DNA of 34,638 nt, taken from contig NZ_AKJL01000324.1 of assembly GCF_000282355.1 (NCBI RefSeq), positions 1-34,638 of the forward strand. The letters run 5' to 3'. The DNA comes from Pseudomonas sp. GM49. Lineage in GTDB: Bacteria > Pseudomonadota > Gammaproteobacteria > Pseudomonadales > Pseudomonadaceae. How positions within the stretch are numbered: position 1 is the first letter of the stretch; each line of letters begins with the position of its first letter. A program made the position numbers and the translations under genes. The notes under the pieces are model-generated. The model did not search any database and was not told where the DNA came from. It worked only from the letters and a program-made list of their open reading frames with translations. Of the stretch, positions 22,095 through 29,893 are shown in pieces.

Positions 22095-22655
22095 ATGCTC
22101 ATCAGGTCACTGACCCTGGCTACCTTGCTGGCGATTGCCGGCCCATTATTCGCCGCCGATGGCGACTCACCGCTGGACATGGACAAGGGCAGGGCCCGAC
22201 CTCTGATTGTCATCGCTCCAAGCACCGTTGATCCAATCTGGGTCAGCCTGAAAAAATCGCTGGAAGAGCCGGCCAATCGCAAGGGGTTCACCGACCGCAA
22301 CATGGTGCTCTACAGCGTGCTCAATCTGATGGGCCAGCGCGACGGCAAAGACCTCGGGCCACAAGACACGGCGGCGCTGATCCGCTCGCTCAAGCTGGGC
22401 GCCGGCGCCAAGACCAAGGTGATACTGGTCGGCAAGGACGGCGAAAAGAAACTTGAACAATCGGACGCCATCAAGCTGGACGAGATTTTCAGCGCCGTCG
22501 ACCAGTTGCCGGCGGCCGAGAAAGAATTTACGGCGACGGTGGCTGCTCCCGTCGCTGAAGCCGAGCCGGCGGCCAAAGGTGCCAAAGGTGCCAAGGCTGG
22601 AAAAAACAGCAAACCGGCCAAGCCCTCCAAGCCGCCTGAAATGCCGGATGATTGA
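22095..22655 (+). CDS. Exported DUF4174-like protein with Ala/Lys/Pro tail
   Basis: A 186-residue protein with signal peptide MLIRSLTLATLLAIAGPLFA (cut probably before ADGD). The core has RARPLIVIAPSTVDPIW, an NMVLYSVLN strand and a KTKVILVGKDGEKKLEQSD segment, the layout of DUF4174 proteins (thioredoxin-like fold, role unknown). The C-terminal ~45 residues are low complexity (AAKGAKGAKAGKNSKPAK), basic and probably disordered, possibly an anchor to acidic cell-surface polymers. Two ATGs six bases apart are possible (22089, 22095); the second is chosen because AAGGAG is spaced correctly before it and overlaps the first. A REP doublet follows. Confidence 0.75.
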   Translation: MLIRSLTLATLLAIAGPLFAADGDSPLDMDKGRARPLIVIAPSTVDPIWVSLKKSLEEPANRKGFTDRNMVLYSVLNLMGQRDGKDLGPQDTAALIRSLKLGAGAKTKVILVGKDGEKKLEQSDAIKLDEIFSAVDQLPAAEKEFTATVAAPVAEAEPAAKGAKGAKAGKNSKPAKPSKPPEMPDD

Positions 22656-22683
22656 GCCGGAATTTCAGGTGGGGAGCAGAGGA

Positions 22684-22776
22684 CCTGTGGGAGCGAGCTT
22701 GCTCGCGATGGCGTCGTAACAGTTGATATCAATGTTGAATGTCATACCGCTATCGCGAGCAAGCTCGCTCCCACAG
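22684..22776. repeat. REP doublet, GAGCGAGCTTGCTCGC variant
   Basis: Inverted arms at 22684-22713 and 22745-22776 around a spacer. It lies between the convergent DUF4174-like and beta-lactamase genes, where it may act as a terminator for both. It is the first REP element to the right of an 11.9-kb REP-free stretch. Confidence 0.9.
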
Positions 22777-22788
22777 ACGGATCTGGAA

Positions 22789-23928
22789 TTATTGGGGAAG
22801 GGCACTCAATATTTGATGTGCGATCTTGACCCGCTCTGCATTGGGATAATTCTTGTTTGCCAGCATCACAATGCCGATGCCCTTCGATGGCACGTACACC
22901 ACATAAGCACCAAAGCCGCCGGTTGAACCTGTCTTGTTGACCAGTACGTTCTGCGGCTGCGCTTGCGGCGGATTCAGCCACTGGACTTTGTGCGCCTCCA
23001 TGGCCATCGGCGTGGAGTTGCCGTCCAGCAAACGATCCAGGGTGATCGGGTAGCGATACATTTCCCAACCGAGGCCCTGGGTCATGTCGCCAACGGCGTA
23101 GTAGGCGCTATGAGTCAAGGCGATGGCTTGCTGCAACGGCTTTTCCAGAGACGCCGGCTTCATGTTTGCGCCGACGTAGGCCAGCAAGTCAGCGGCGCCG
23201 GTTTTCACCCCGTACGCCTCGGAATCCAGCGCCCCCGGACTGACCCGTACCGGCTTGTCGTCCTTGTTGTAGCCCTGGGCGTACAGCGCCATCTGGTCCT
23301 GCGGCACATGCACGTAGGTGTGCTTGAGGCCCAGTTTCGGCAGCAGGGTTTTCTCCATCAGGTCATCAAACGGCTGGCCCATGCTTTGGGCAGCAAGGTA
23401 GCCGAACAAGCCCAGGCTGGGGTTCGAATACAGTCGGTGGCTGCCGGGGGCGTAGAGTGGTTTCCATTGTTTGTAGTAGCCGAGCATTTTGTCGGCCGAA
23501 TCAGATTCAGCAGGAAATTGCAGCGGCAGGCCGCCAGCGCTGTAGGTACCCAGTTGCAGCACGCTGATGTGATCGAATGCACTGCCGCGCAAGGCTGGCA
23601 GGACATGACTGGCCTTGTCCGATAGTGACAGCTTGCCCGTGGCCTGGGCGTAAGCGGCGAGGGTGGCGGTGAAAGTTTTGCTGACGGAGCCGATCTCGAA
23701 CAGGGTGTCCTGCGTGACAGGGCTGCCGGTTTCTGTCGAGGCGACGCCATAGTTGAAATAATGCGCCTGGCCGTTGACGGTGACTGCTACGGCCATGCCG
23801 TGGATACCCTCGGCCTGCATCACCGGTTGTACAGCGGCGTTCACCACCGTCTCGATTTGATCCTGTGCCACGCACTGGCCCGCGGCGAATATCGCCATGC
23901 AAGCGGCGATGGTTTTCAGCCTGTCCAT
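22789..23928 (-). CDS. ampC: Class C (AmpC-type) beta-lactamase
   Basis: A 379-residue periplasmic serine hydrolase with a signal peptide (about residues 1-21, ending GQCVA). All class C motifs are intact: S81-V-S-K84 (nucleophile and general base), Y167-S-N169, and K332-T-G-S335. AYGVKT at 239-244, typical of AmpC, is also present. It hydrolyses cephalosporins and penicillins after acylation of Ser81. No divergent ampR regulator is adjacent, so expression is either constitutive and low or controlled from elsewhere. The ribosome site is weak (GGATGAATCC). Monocistronic; the REP doublet sits 12 bp past the stop. Confidence 0.93.
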   Translation of the reverse strand: MDRLKTIAACMAIFAAGQCVAQDQIETVVNAAVQPVMQAEGIHGMAVAVTVNGQAHYFNYGVASTETGSPVTQDTLFEIGSVSKTFTATLAAYAQATGKLSLSDKASHVLPALRGSAFDHISVLQLGTYSAGGLPLQFPAESDSADKMLGYYKQWKPLYAPGSHRLYSNPSLGLFGYLAAQSMGQPFDDLMEKTLLPKLGLKHTYVHVPQDQMALYAQGYNKDDKPVRVSPGALDSEAYGVKTGAADLLAYVGANMKPASLEKPLQQAIALTHSAYYAVGDMTQGLGWEMYRYPITLDRLLDGNSTPMAMEAHKVQWLNPPQAQPQNVLVNKTGSTGGFGAYVVYVPSKGIGIVMLANKNYPNAERVKIAHQILSALPQ

Positions 23929-24007
23929 GTTGGATTCATCCGTCGTTGATTCAGTTGCGCGTCATTTTAGGGGCTGGAGCGTCATGCTCCGAGCGCTTTT
24001 TAAAATC

Positions 24008-24025
24008 GGCCGCCATCTGGCGGCC
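24008..24025 (-). terminator. Hairpin terminator of the gud operon
   Basis: Perfect 8-bp stem GGCCGCCA / TGGCGGCC with a 2-base loop. Read on the minus strand it is followed by GATTTTAAAAAG, giving a plausible weak terminator about 35 bp beyond the gudD stop. Confidence 0.6.
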
Positions 24026-24038
24026 ACGCGCAACCATT

Positions 24039-24067
24039 GATTCAACGCACTTGGCGATTCAACGCAC
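24039..24067. repeat. 12-bp direct repeat at the gudD stop codon
   Basis: GATTCAACGCAC occurs at 24039-24050 and 24056-24067; the second copy holds the gudD stop (minus strand GTGCGTTGAATC). It looks like a short tail duplication that left an extra copy of the last codons and stop downstream. Confidence 0.7.
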
Positions 24068-25402
24068 CAGGCAAGGCCGCTTGTTGTCGAACTTCCAGCC
24101 GGGAATCAGGAACTGCATCGCCACGCTGTCATCCCGCGCCCCCAGGCCCATGCCTTTGTACAGCTCGTGGGCCTTTGCCAGTTGATCCATGTCCAGCTCC
24201 ACCCCCAACCCCGGCTTCTGCGGCACCTGCACGCAGCCGTCGACGATTTGCAGCGGGGCCTTGGTCAGGCGCTGGCCGTCCTGCCAGATCCAGTGGGTGT
24301 CGATCGCCGTGATCTCGCCCGGCGCGGCCGCCGCGACATGGGTGAACATCGCCAGGGAGATGTCGAAGTGGTTGTTGGAGTGCGAACCCCAGGTCAGGCC
24401 CCATTCGTGGCACATCTGCGCCACGCGCACCGAACCCTGCATGGTCCAGAAGTGCGGATCGGCCAGAGGAATGTCGACCGACTGCAACTGGATCGCGTGG
24501 CCCATTTCCCGCCAGTCGGTGGCGATCATGTTGGTTGCGGTCTTGAGGCCCGTGGCCCGGCGGAACTCGGCCATGACTTCACGTCCCGAGTAACCGTTTT
24601 CTGCCCCGCACGGGTCTTCGGCATAGGCCAGCACGCGGTGCTGATCGCGGCACAGGCGGGTGGCCTCTTTCAGTGACCATGCACCGTTCGGGTCCAGGGT
24701 AATGCGTGCGTCGGGGAAGCGTTCGGCCAGCGCGGTCACCGCTTCGATTTCGGCGTCGCCACTGAGCACGCCGCCCTTGAGCTTGAAATCCTTGAAACCG
24801 TAACGGGCATGGGCCGCGACCGCCAGACGGACCACCGCGTCGGCGGTCATGGCTTTCTCGTGCCGTACGCGGAACCAGTCGTTGTCGGCGTCCGGTTCGC
24901 TGCGGTAGGCGAGGTCGGTTTGCTGGCGATCACCCACGTAAAACAGGTAACCGAGCATCTTCACTTCGTCGCGCTGCTGGCCTTCACCGAGCAAGGCGGC
25001 CACCGGTACGTCCAGATGCTGACCAAGCAAATCAAGCAGCGCGGCTTCCAGGCCAGTGACCGCGTGGATGGTGATGCGCAGGTCGAAGGTCTGCAAACCA
25101 CGGCCACCGGCATCGCGGTCGGCGAAGGTCTGGCGTGCTTGATTGAGGATCTTCTGCCAGGTGCCAATCGGGCTGCCAACCACCAGGCTGCGTGCGTCTT
25201 CGAGGGTCTGGCGAATGCGCTCGCCACCCGGCACTTCGCCGACGCCGGTGTGGCCGGCGTTGTCCTTGAGGATCACGATGTTGCGGGTGAAGAACGGGCC
25301 GTGGGCACCGCTCAGGTTGAGCAACATGCCATCGTGGCCGGCGACCGGAACCACTTGCATGCTGGTGATGACCGGGGCTTTTGCGGTGTCTTGTGCGTTC
25401 AT
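24059..25402 (-). CDS. gudD: D-glucarate dehydratase
   Basis: A 447-residue enolase-superfamily enzyme, the same length as E. coli GudD (about 446). It converts D-glucarate (and L-idarate) to 5-dehydro-4-deoxy-D-glucarate. Catalytic features appear in order: general base Lys in KLKGG (K207, K209), metal ligands in LDPNGAW (D237, N239) and AEDPCGAENG (E262), N291 in TATNMIATDW, and H341 of the His-Asp dyad in GSHSNNHFD. The N-terminal capping domain includes VPGGERIRQTLED. AAGGATTG precedes the start. It is 24 bp downstream of gudP and presumably in one operon; later pathway genes (kdgD, dehydrogenase) are not in this window. Confidence 0.94.
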   Translation of the reverse strand: MNAQDTAKAPVITSMQVVPVAGHDGMLLNLSGAHGPFFTRNIVILKDNAGHTGVGEVPGGERIRQTLEDARSLVVGSPIGTWQKILNQARQTFADRDAGGRGLQTFDLRITIHAVTGLEAALLDLLGQHLDVPVAALLGEGQQRDEVKMLGYLFYVGDRQQTDLAYRSEPDADNDWFRVRHEKAMTADAVVRLAVAAHARYGFKDFKLKGGVLSGDAEIEAVTALAERFPDARITLDPNGAWSLKEATRLCRDQHRVLAYAEDPCGAENGYSGREVMAEFRRATGLKTATNMIATDWREMGHAIQLQSVDIPLADPHFWTMQGSVRVAQMCHEWGLTWGSHSNNHFDISLAMFTHVAAAAPGEITAIDTHWIWQDGQRLTKAPLQIVDGCVQVPQKPGLGVELDMDQLAKAHELYKGMGLGARDDSVAMQFLIPGWKFDNKRPCLVR

Positions 25403-25426
25403 TTTCCAATCCTTAAAAAGCAGAAT

Positions 25427-26773
25427 TCAGGCGTGGTTGGGTGCAGGTTTGCCCTGAGCCAAGGCAGGTGCGGATTTCGGTGTGTTGCGAGCGGCAAACA
25501 CGATGATGGCGGCGATGATCGAGGTCGCGGCCAGGCCGTACAGGCCGCCCTGAATGGAACCGGTGCGTTCTTCCAGCAGGCCGAAGGTGGTCGGCGCGAC
25601 GAAGCCGCCGAGGTTGCCCACCGAGTTGATCAGCGCGATGACACCAGCAGCAATGCGCGCATCCAGATAGGCCTGGGGTATCGGCCAGAACAGTGACGAG
25701 GCTGATTTGAAGCCCAGTGCTGCAAAGCAGATGGCGACGAAGGCGAAGACCGGCCCGCCGGTGGTGGACATGAACATCCCGGCGGCCGCAATCAGCAGGG
25801 CGGCGGCAACCCAGGCTTGCTGGTGTTTCCATTTGGCCGACAGCGAAGCGAAGGCGTACATGCCGACAATCGACAGCAACCACGGAATCGAGTTGAACAG
25901 CCCGACCTGGACATCGCTCAGCTCGCCCATTTTCTTGATGATGCTGGGCAGCCAGAAGGTCGCGGCATAAATGGTCAGCTGGATAAAGAAGTAGATCAGG
26001 CAGAACAGGATGATCTGGCGATCCTTGAGCAGTTTGCCCAGCGACGGCTTGATGGGGGTCGCCGCTTCCCGGGCCAGTTGTTCGTCGTCGATGGCCTTGA
26101 CCAGCGCGTCCTGCTCTTCGCGGCTCAGCCATTTGGCATCGTGGGGTCTGGAGTCCAGCCAGAACCAGACGAACACGCACAACCCCACCGAAAACATGCC
26201 CTCGATGAAGTACATCCACTGCCAACCGTGCAGGCCCAGCCCTTCGATTTGCAGGAGCAAACCGGACAGGGGGCCTGAGATCAGCGACGCGAACGCCGAG
26301 CCACTGAGGAAAATGGCAATCGCCTTGCCGCGCTCCACGCCGGGCAACCAGCGCGTGAAGTAATAGATCACTCCGGGAAAGAAACCGGCTTCGGCCACGC
26401 CCAGCAGAAATCGCAGAATGTAGAAGTGGGTTTCGTTCTGGATGAATGCCATGCCTGCGGCGACCAGGCCCCAGGTCAGCATGATCCGTGTCAGCCAGAT
26501 CCGCGCGCCGACTTTTTGCAGGAGGATGTTGGAGGGCACTTCGAACAGCGCATAACCGATGAAGAACAGCCCGGCACCGAGGCCATAGGCGGCAGCGCCA
26601 ATGCCCAGGTCATGTTCCATGTGGGCGCGGACGAAGCCGATGTTCACGCGATCTATGTAATTGACGATGAACATGATGACGAACAGCGGCAAGACGTGAC
26701 GTTTGACTTTGGCGATGGCGGACTTCAGCGCTGAATTGGCGTCGTCGTGCATCCCGGAGATGGATGTATTCAC
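25427..26773 (-). CDS. gudP: MFS D-glucarate/galactarate transporter
   Basis: A 448-residue major-facilitator transporter of the anion:cation symporter family, with 12 predicted membrane helices. Signature parts are NYIDRVNIGFV in helix 1, GARIWLTRIMLTWGL and FLLGVAEAGFFPGVIYYFTRW. It imports D-glucarate/galactarate-type sugar diacids with protons, judged by its pairing with gudD. The start is uncertain: GTG 26773 has GGGAG eight bases upstream and is preferred over GTG 26788, which would include that site in the coding region. A later ATG at 26752 has no ribosome site. First gene of gudPD and divergent from the FadR-type regulator. Confidence 0.9.
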   Translation of the reverse strand: MNTSISGMHDDANSALKSAIAKVKRHVLPLFVIMFIVNYIDRVNIGFVRAHMEHDLGIGAAAYGLGAGLFFIGYALFEVPSNILLQKVGARIWLTRIMLTWGLVAAGMAFIQNETHFYILRFLLGVAEAGFFPGVIYYFTRWLPGVERGKAIAIFLSGSAFASLISGPLSGLLLQIEGLGLHGWQWMYFIEGMFSVGLCVFVWFWLDSRPHDAKWLSREEQDALVKAIDDEQLAREAATPIKPSLGKLLKDRQIILFCLIYFFIQLTIYAATFWLPSIIKKMGELSDVQVGLFNSIPWLLSIVGMYAFASLSAKWKHQQAWVAAALLIAAAGMFMSTTGGPVFAFVAICFAALGFKSASSLFWPIPQAYLDARIAAGVIALINSVGNLGGFVAPTTFGLLEERTGSIQGGLYGLAATSIIAAIIVFAARNTPKSAPALAQGKPAPNHA

Positions 26774-27053
26774 TGCGTTTTCTCCCACTCGTTATTTTTA
26801 TGCGGGGTAGGGCTGGGTGCTGCGTTGTTGATAGACATCATACAACTACATTTTTTCATCGTGCAACTGTGTTTTTCCAACAGAATGGCGCTGTGTATGG
26901 GTCTTCTTATTCTTTTTACGGCGATCTCTGGCCTTTGAAATGGCTCTACAGGGGCGTTGTGATGAATGTTGTCATACAAGTTAAGTGAGGTTTTTCAAGA
27001 TTCCCGGCAGGCGCGGTGCTACGATTCGATAGCCCAGATTTCCGGACACCCTC
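26774..27053. promoter_or_regulatory. gudP / regulator control region with FadR-type operators
   Basis: AT-rich divergent spacer. TTGTCATACAA (26969-26979) matches the TNGTNNNACNA consensus of FadR-subfamily GntR regulators exactly. ACATCATACAA (26835-26845), on the gudP side, shares TCATACAA with it. These are the likely binding sites of the adjacent regulator, one near each promoter. This is read from sequence and the family consensus, not from binding data. Confidence 0.65.
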
Positions 27054-27764
27054 ATGCACGAAGACCTCGAAGCTCCCGCCCGCAAGCGCAGCCACAACCT
27101 GGCCCATGACCTGGTCGAAAAACTGACCCAGCGCATCCTGCTCGGCCAGATGTTGCCCGGTGACAAGTTGCCGTCGGAAAACACCATCGTTCAGGAACAC
27201 GGGGTCAGTCGCACGGTGGTGCGTGAGGCAATCTCGAAGTTGCAGGCCTCGGGGCTGGTGGAAACCCGGCATGGCATCGGCACGTTCGTGATCGAGCGCG
27301 CACCGGAGCAGGGGTTACGGCTCAATGTCGATACCGCGCTGGGGGTCCGCAGCATTCTGGAGTTGCGCATGGGCCTGGAAACCCAGGCGGCCGCATTGGC
27401 GGCAATGCGCCGCAGCGATCAGCAACTGGCGCAGATGCGTGAAGCGCTGGATGACTATCAAAGACTGCTGGCCAACAACGACAGCTGTGTCGAAGCCGAC
27501 CGGCGATTTCATCTGCTGATCGCCGAAGCCACCGGCAACCTGTGCTTCACCGAGATCATGCAGCACCTGGGCAGTGCGATGATCCCGCGCACCCGGGTCA
27601 ATGCGGCCGAGCGTGGCGCAGTGGACTTGAGCAAACTCGGCGAGCTGGCCAACCTCGAGCATGAGGCGATTCTCAATGCCATCAGGCGCCAGGACCCGGA
27701 CGCGGCGCGGGCGGCGATGTGGCTGCACCTGAGCAACAGTCGTGACCGGTTTTCGCCCAGTTGA
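27054..27764 (+). CDS. GntR-family (FadR subfamily) regulator, probable glucarate repressor
   Basis: A 236-residue transcription factor. The winged HTH (about 15-85) has LTQRILLGQMLPGDKLPSEN, VSRTVVREAISKLQASGLVE and RHGIGTFV. The C-terminal FCD effector domain (about 95-225) shows helices RSILELRMGLETQAAALAA and metal-ligand candidates in ADRRFHLLIAEATGN (Asp, His), MQHLGSAMI and ANLEHEAILNAI (His). FCD proteins bind carboxylic-acid effectors, which fits glucarate or a breakdown product relieving repression of gudPD. Position (divergent, operator between) supports this; effector not proven. Confidence 0.88.
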   Translation: MHEDLEAPARKRSHNLAHDLVEKLTQRILLGQMLPGDKLPSENTIVQEHGVSRTVVREAISKLQASGLVETRHGIGTFVIERAPEQGLRLNVDTALGVRSILELRMGLETQAAALAAMRRSDQQLAQMREALDDYQRLLANNDSCVEADRRFHLLIAEATGNLCFTEIMQHLGSAMIPRTRVNAAERGAVDLSKLGELANLEHEAILNAIRRQDPDAARAAMWLHLSNSRDRFSPS

Positions 27765-27789
27765 TGGTCAGTGAAACCGCGTCATCGTT

Positions 27790-27889
27790 CATCGCGGGCA
27801 AGCCACGCTCCCACAGGATTTTATTTTTGCCGCAGCACTCGAGCACGACTCAATACCTGTGGGAGCGAGCTTGCTCGCGATCAGGTCGG
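27790..27889. repeat. Two degenerate REP copies
   Basis: A reverse copy at 27790-27817 has an altered core (AAGCCACGCTCCCACAGG, with an extra A). A forward GAGCGAGCTTGCTCGCGATC copy lies at 27856-27889. They are inverted but belong to different sub-types, so they pair imperfectly. Confidence 0.75.
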
Positions 27890-27911
27890 ATAGGCCAACA
27901 CACAAGGCAGA

Positions 27912-28814
27912 TCAGACCCGAACAATCTGAGCAACCTCAGCCCGCCGCTCCAGATTCAACGCCAGCACACTCGCCAACACCACCAGCCCGCCAACCACGA
28001 TCATCAGCGTCGGTCGCTCGCCAAGCGCATAGGAGGCAATGACCATCGCCGTCGGCGGCGTCAAATACAGCGTCATGGTCGCCCGGCTCAAATCGACATG
28101 CGCCAGCACATAGGCCCAGGCCAGGTAGGCCAGGGCACTGGGGAATATCCCCAAGGCGATCACCGCAAACTGCACGTGCGGCGGCGCAAGGGCGACTTGA
28201 TCTACCAGGCCAGGCAAGTAAACCAGCAACAGCACCGTCCCGGACCACACCGTGTAACACACCAGCGTCAGCCCGTCATAACGCCCGGTGTGATGCTTTT
28301 GCAGGGCAAAGTAAAGGCTCCAGGACACCGCCGCCAGCAGTATCAGCAAGCCGTGGGCGTCAATGCTGCCCAGGCCATGGTCGCCCGCCACCACAATCAC
28401 CACGCCAAGCAGCCCGAGCAGCACACAACCCCAGCGCCACAGACTCACCTGATCCTTGAACACGAAGCGCGCAATCAATGTGCTGAACAGAGGCGTGGTC
28501 TGGGCCAGGACGCTCGAAGCGCCAGCGCTGACGCCTTGCTGCCCGAAGTTGATCGCCACGTGGTGCAGGCTCACGGCAAAGAAACCCAGGCCGAACATCA
28601 GCGGTAAGTCTCGAAGGCTTGGCAGGCGAATGCCTTTGAATATCGCGACCACGGCCATGAACACGGAAGCCAGCAAAAAGCGCAGGAGCGCCAGATGCAC
28701 GGGGTCGTAGGCCTGCAGGCCGATATGGATGCCGGTCGGGGAATAGCCCCAGCACGCCACGACAAACGCCATGGCCAGGATGATTTTCAATGGGGAGGGC
28801 GTGAGTGGATTCAT
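27912..28814 (-). CDS. EamA/DMT-family metabolite exporter
   Basis: A 300-residue inner-membrane protein with about ten hydrophobic helices in two EamA repeats. The first repeat has VVACWGYSPTGIHIGLQAYD and LLRFLLASVFMAVVAIFKG; the second has LLILLAAVSWSLYFALQKHH and LALGIFPSALAYLAWAYVL-like helices ending at the conserved P in LYLTPPTAMVIAS. Members usually export amino acids, purines or toxic metabolites; substrate unknown. The start at 28814 (MNPLTPSP) is preferred because the longer frame from 28922 adds a non-membrane leader crossing the LysR promoter; no strong ribosome site is present. Divergent from, and probably controlled by, the LysR regulator 95 bp away. Confidence 0.85.
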   Translation of the reverse strand: MNPLTPSPLKIILAMAFVVACWGYSPTGIHIGLQAYDPVHLALLRFLLASVFMAVVAIFKGIRLPSLRDLPLMFGLGFFAVSLHHVAINFGQQGVSAGASSVLAQTTPLFSTLIARFVFKDQVSLWRWGCVLLGLLGVVIVVAGDHGLGSIDAHGLLILLAAVSWSLYFALQKHHTGRYDGLTLVCYTVWSGTVLLLVYLPGLVDQVALAPPHVQFAVIALGIFPSALAYLAWAYVLAHVDLSRATMTLYLTPPTAMVIASYALGERPTLMIVVGGLVVLASVLALNLERRAEVAQIVRV

Positions 28815-28909
28815 GGTTGGGCACCGATAGGAGGTGCACTGAGTATCAGAACCATGATCGTTCGCCACAACTGACTTATACTGTGCTAACCGTTCACTGT
28901 GGGTGATGT
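28815..28909. promoter_or_regulatory. EamA / LysR divergent promoter region
   Basis: A 95-bp spacer containing TTATACTGTGCTAA (28876-28889), a TTA/TAA dyad that includes a T-N11-A LysR-type core. It is the best candidate site for the adjacent regulator. Confidence 0.45.
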
Positions 28910-29773
28910 ATGGAGCTGGCACAGATTCGCATGTTCAAGACCGTGGCCGACGTCGGCAGCATTGCCCGGGCCGCCGAGTTGCTGCATTGCGTGCCGTCGA
29001 ATATCACGGCACGGATCAAGTCGCTGGAAGCAGAGTTGGGAGTGGCGCTGTTTCTGCGTGAGGGGCGCGGTCTGCGCATCAGCCCGTCGGGGCAGACCTT
29101 CCTGGCCTACGCCTCGAAAATCCTCGCCCTCACCGCCGAGGCCAAACGCGCGGTCGACCCTTCGGCCGAGCCCTCCGGCCCCTTGCGCATCGGGGCCATC
29201 GAGTCGTCGGCCACGGGGCGTTTGCCGCGTCTGCTGGCGAAATTCCACAAGCGTTTCCCGCAGGTGGCGCTGGAGCTGACCACCGGCTCCTGGGGCCAGT
29301 TGCTCGATGACACGCTCAATCACAAGCTCGACGGCGCCATCGTCGCGGTGGATGTCGAGCGTTCGCACCTCAAGCGCACGCCGATGTACCGTGAAGATCT
29401 GCTGCTGATCGCCTCGACCTCCCTGGGGCCGCTGCGGGACATCAGCGATTTGCAGGACCAGACCGTATTCATGTGGCCCCAGGGCTGTCCGTACCGGGCG
29501 GCGCTGGAGCATTGGTTGCTGCGACAAGGGCAGGCACTGCCGATTGTCAGCCTGGCCAGTTATGGCGCGATTGTCGGTTGCGTCAGCGCCGGGGCTGGCG
29601 TGGCGCTGGTACCCAAAGGCGTGTTCGATCAATACGCCAAAGGCGCCGGGTGCGCGGGGTTTGAGTTCCCCGAACTGACCGCCGTCGACAACCTTTTTTA
29701 CTGGCACGAAAACGCCGGAGTGCACCCGGCGCGCGAGGCGTTTGTGGCGATGCTGCGCGAGGAATTTGCCTGA
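28910..29773 (+). CDS. LysR-family transcriptional regulator
   Basis: A 287-residue LysR protein. The N-terminal winged HTH (1-60) reads MELAQIRMFKTVADVGSIAR, AAELLHCVPSNITARIKSLE, then LGVALFLREGRGLRISPSG. The remaining ~200 residues form the periplasmic-binding-protein-like effector domain (GPLRIGAIESSATGRLPRLL; SYGAIVGCVSAGAGVALVPK). It probably controls the divergent EamA exporter in response to that exporter's substrate, the common arrangement. GGTGAT lies just before the ATG. A REP doublet follows the stop. Confidence 0.9.
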   Translation: MELAQIRMFKTVADVGSIARAAELLHCVPSNITARIKSLEAELGVALFLREGRGLRISPSGQTFLAYASKILALTAEAKRAVDPSAEPSGPLRIGAIESSATGRLPRLLAKFHKRFPQVALELTTGSWGQLLDDTLNHKLDGAIVAVDVERSHLKRTPMYREDLLLIASTSLGPLRDISDLQDQTVFMWPQGCPYRAALEHWLLRQGQALPIVSLASYGAIVGCVSAGAGVALVPKGVFDQYAKGAGCAGFEFPELTAVDNLFYWHENAGVHPAREAFVAMLREEFA

Positions 29774-29780
29774 CGCAGTA

Positions 29781-29873
29781 CCTGTGGGAGCGGGCTTGCC
29801 CGCGATAGCGATCGATCAGTCACTGCAATGTTGACTGGCAGACCGCAATCGCGGGCAAGCCCGCTCCCACAGG
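29781..29873. repeat. REP doublet, GAGCGGGCTTGCCCGC variant
   Basis: Inverted arms at 29781-29811 and 29841-29873, with the sequence CCTGTGGGAGCGGGCTTGC then CCGCGATAGCG in the left arm and a near-complement on the right. It lies between the convergent LysR and trhP genes. Confidence 0.9.
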
Positions 29874-29893
29874 GTAATGTGTGTATTTGAAGA

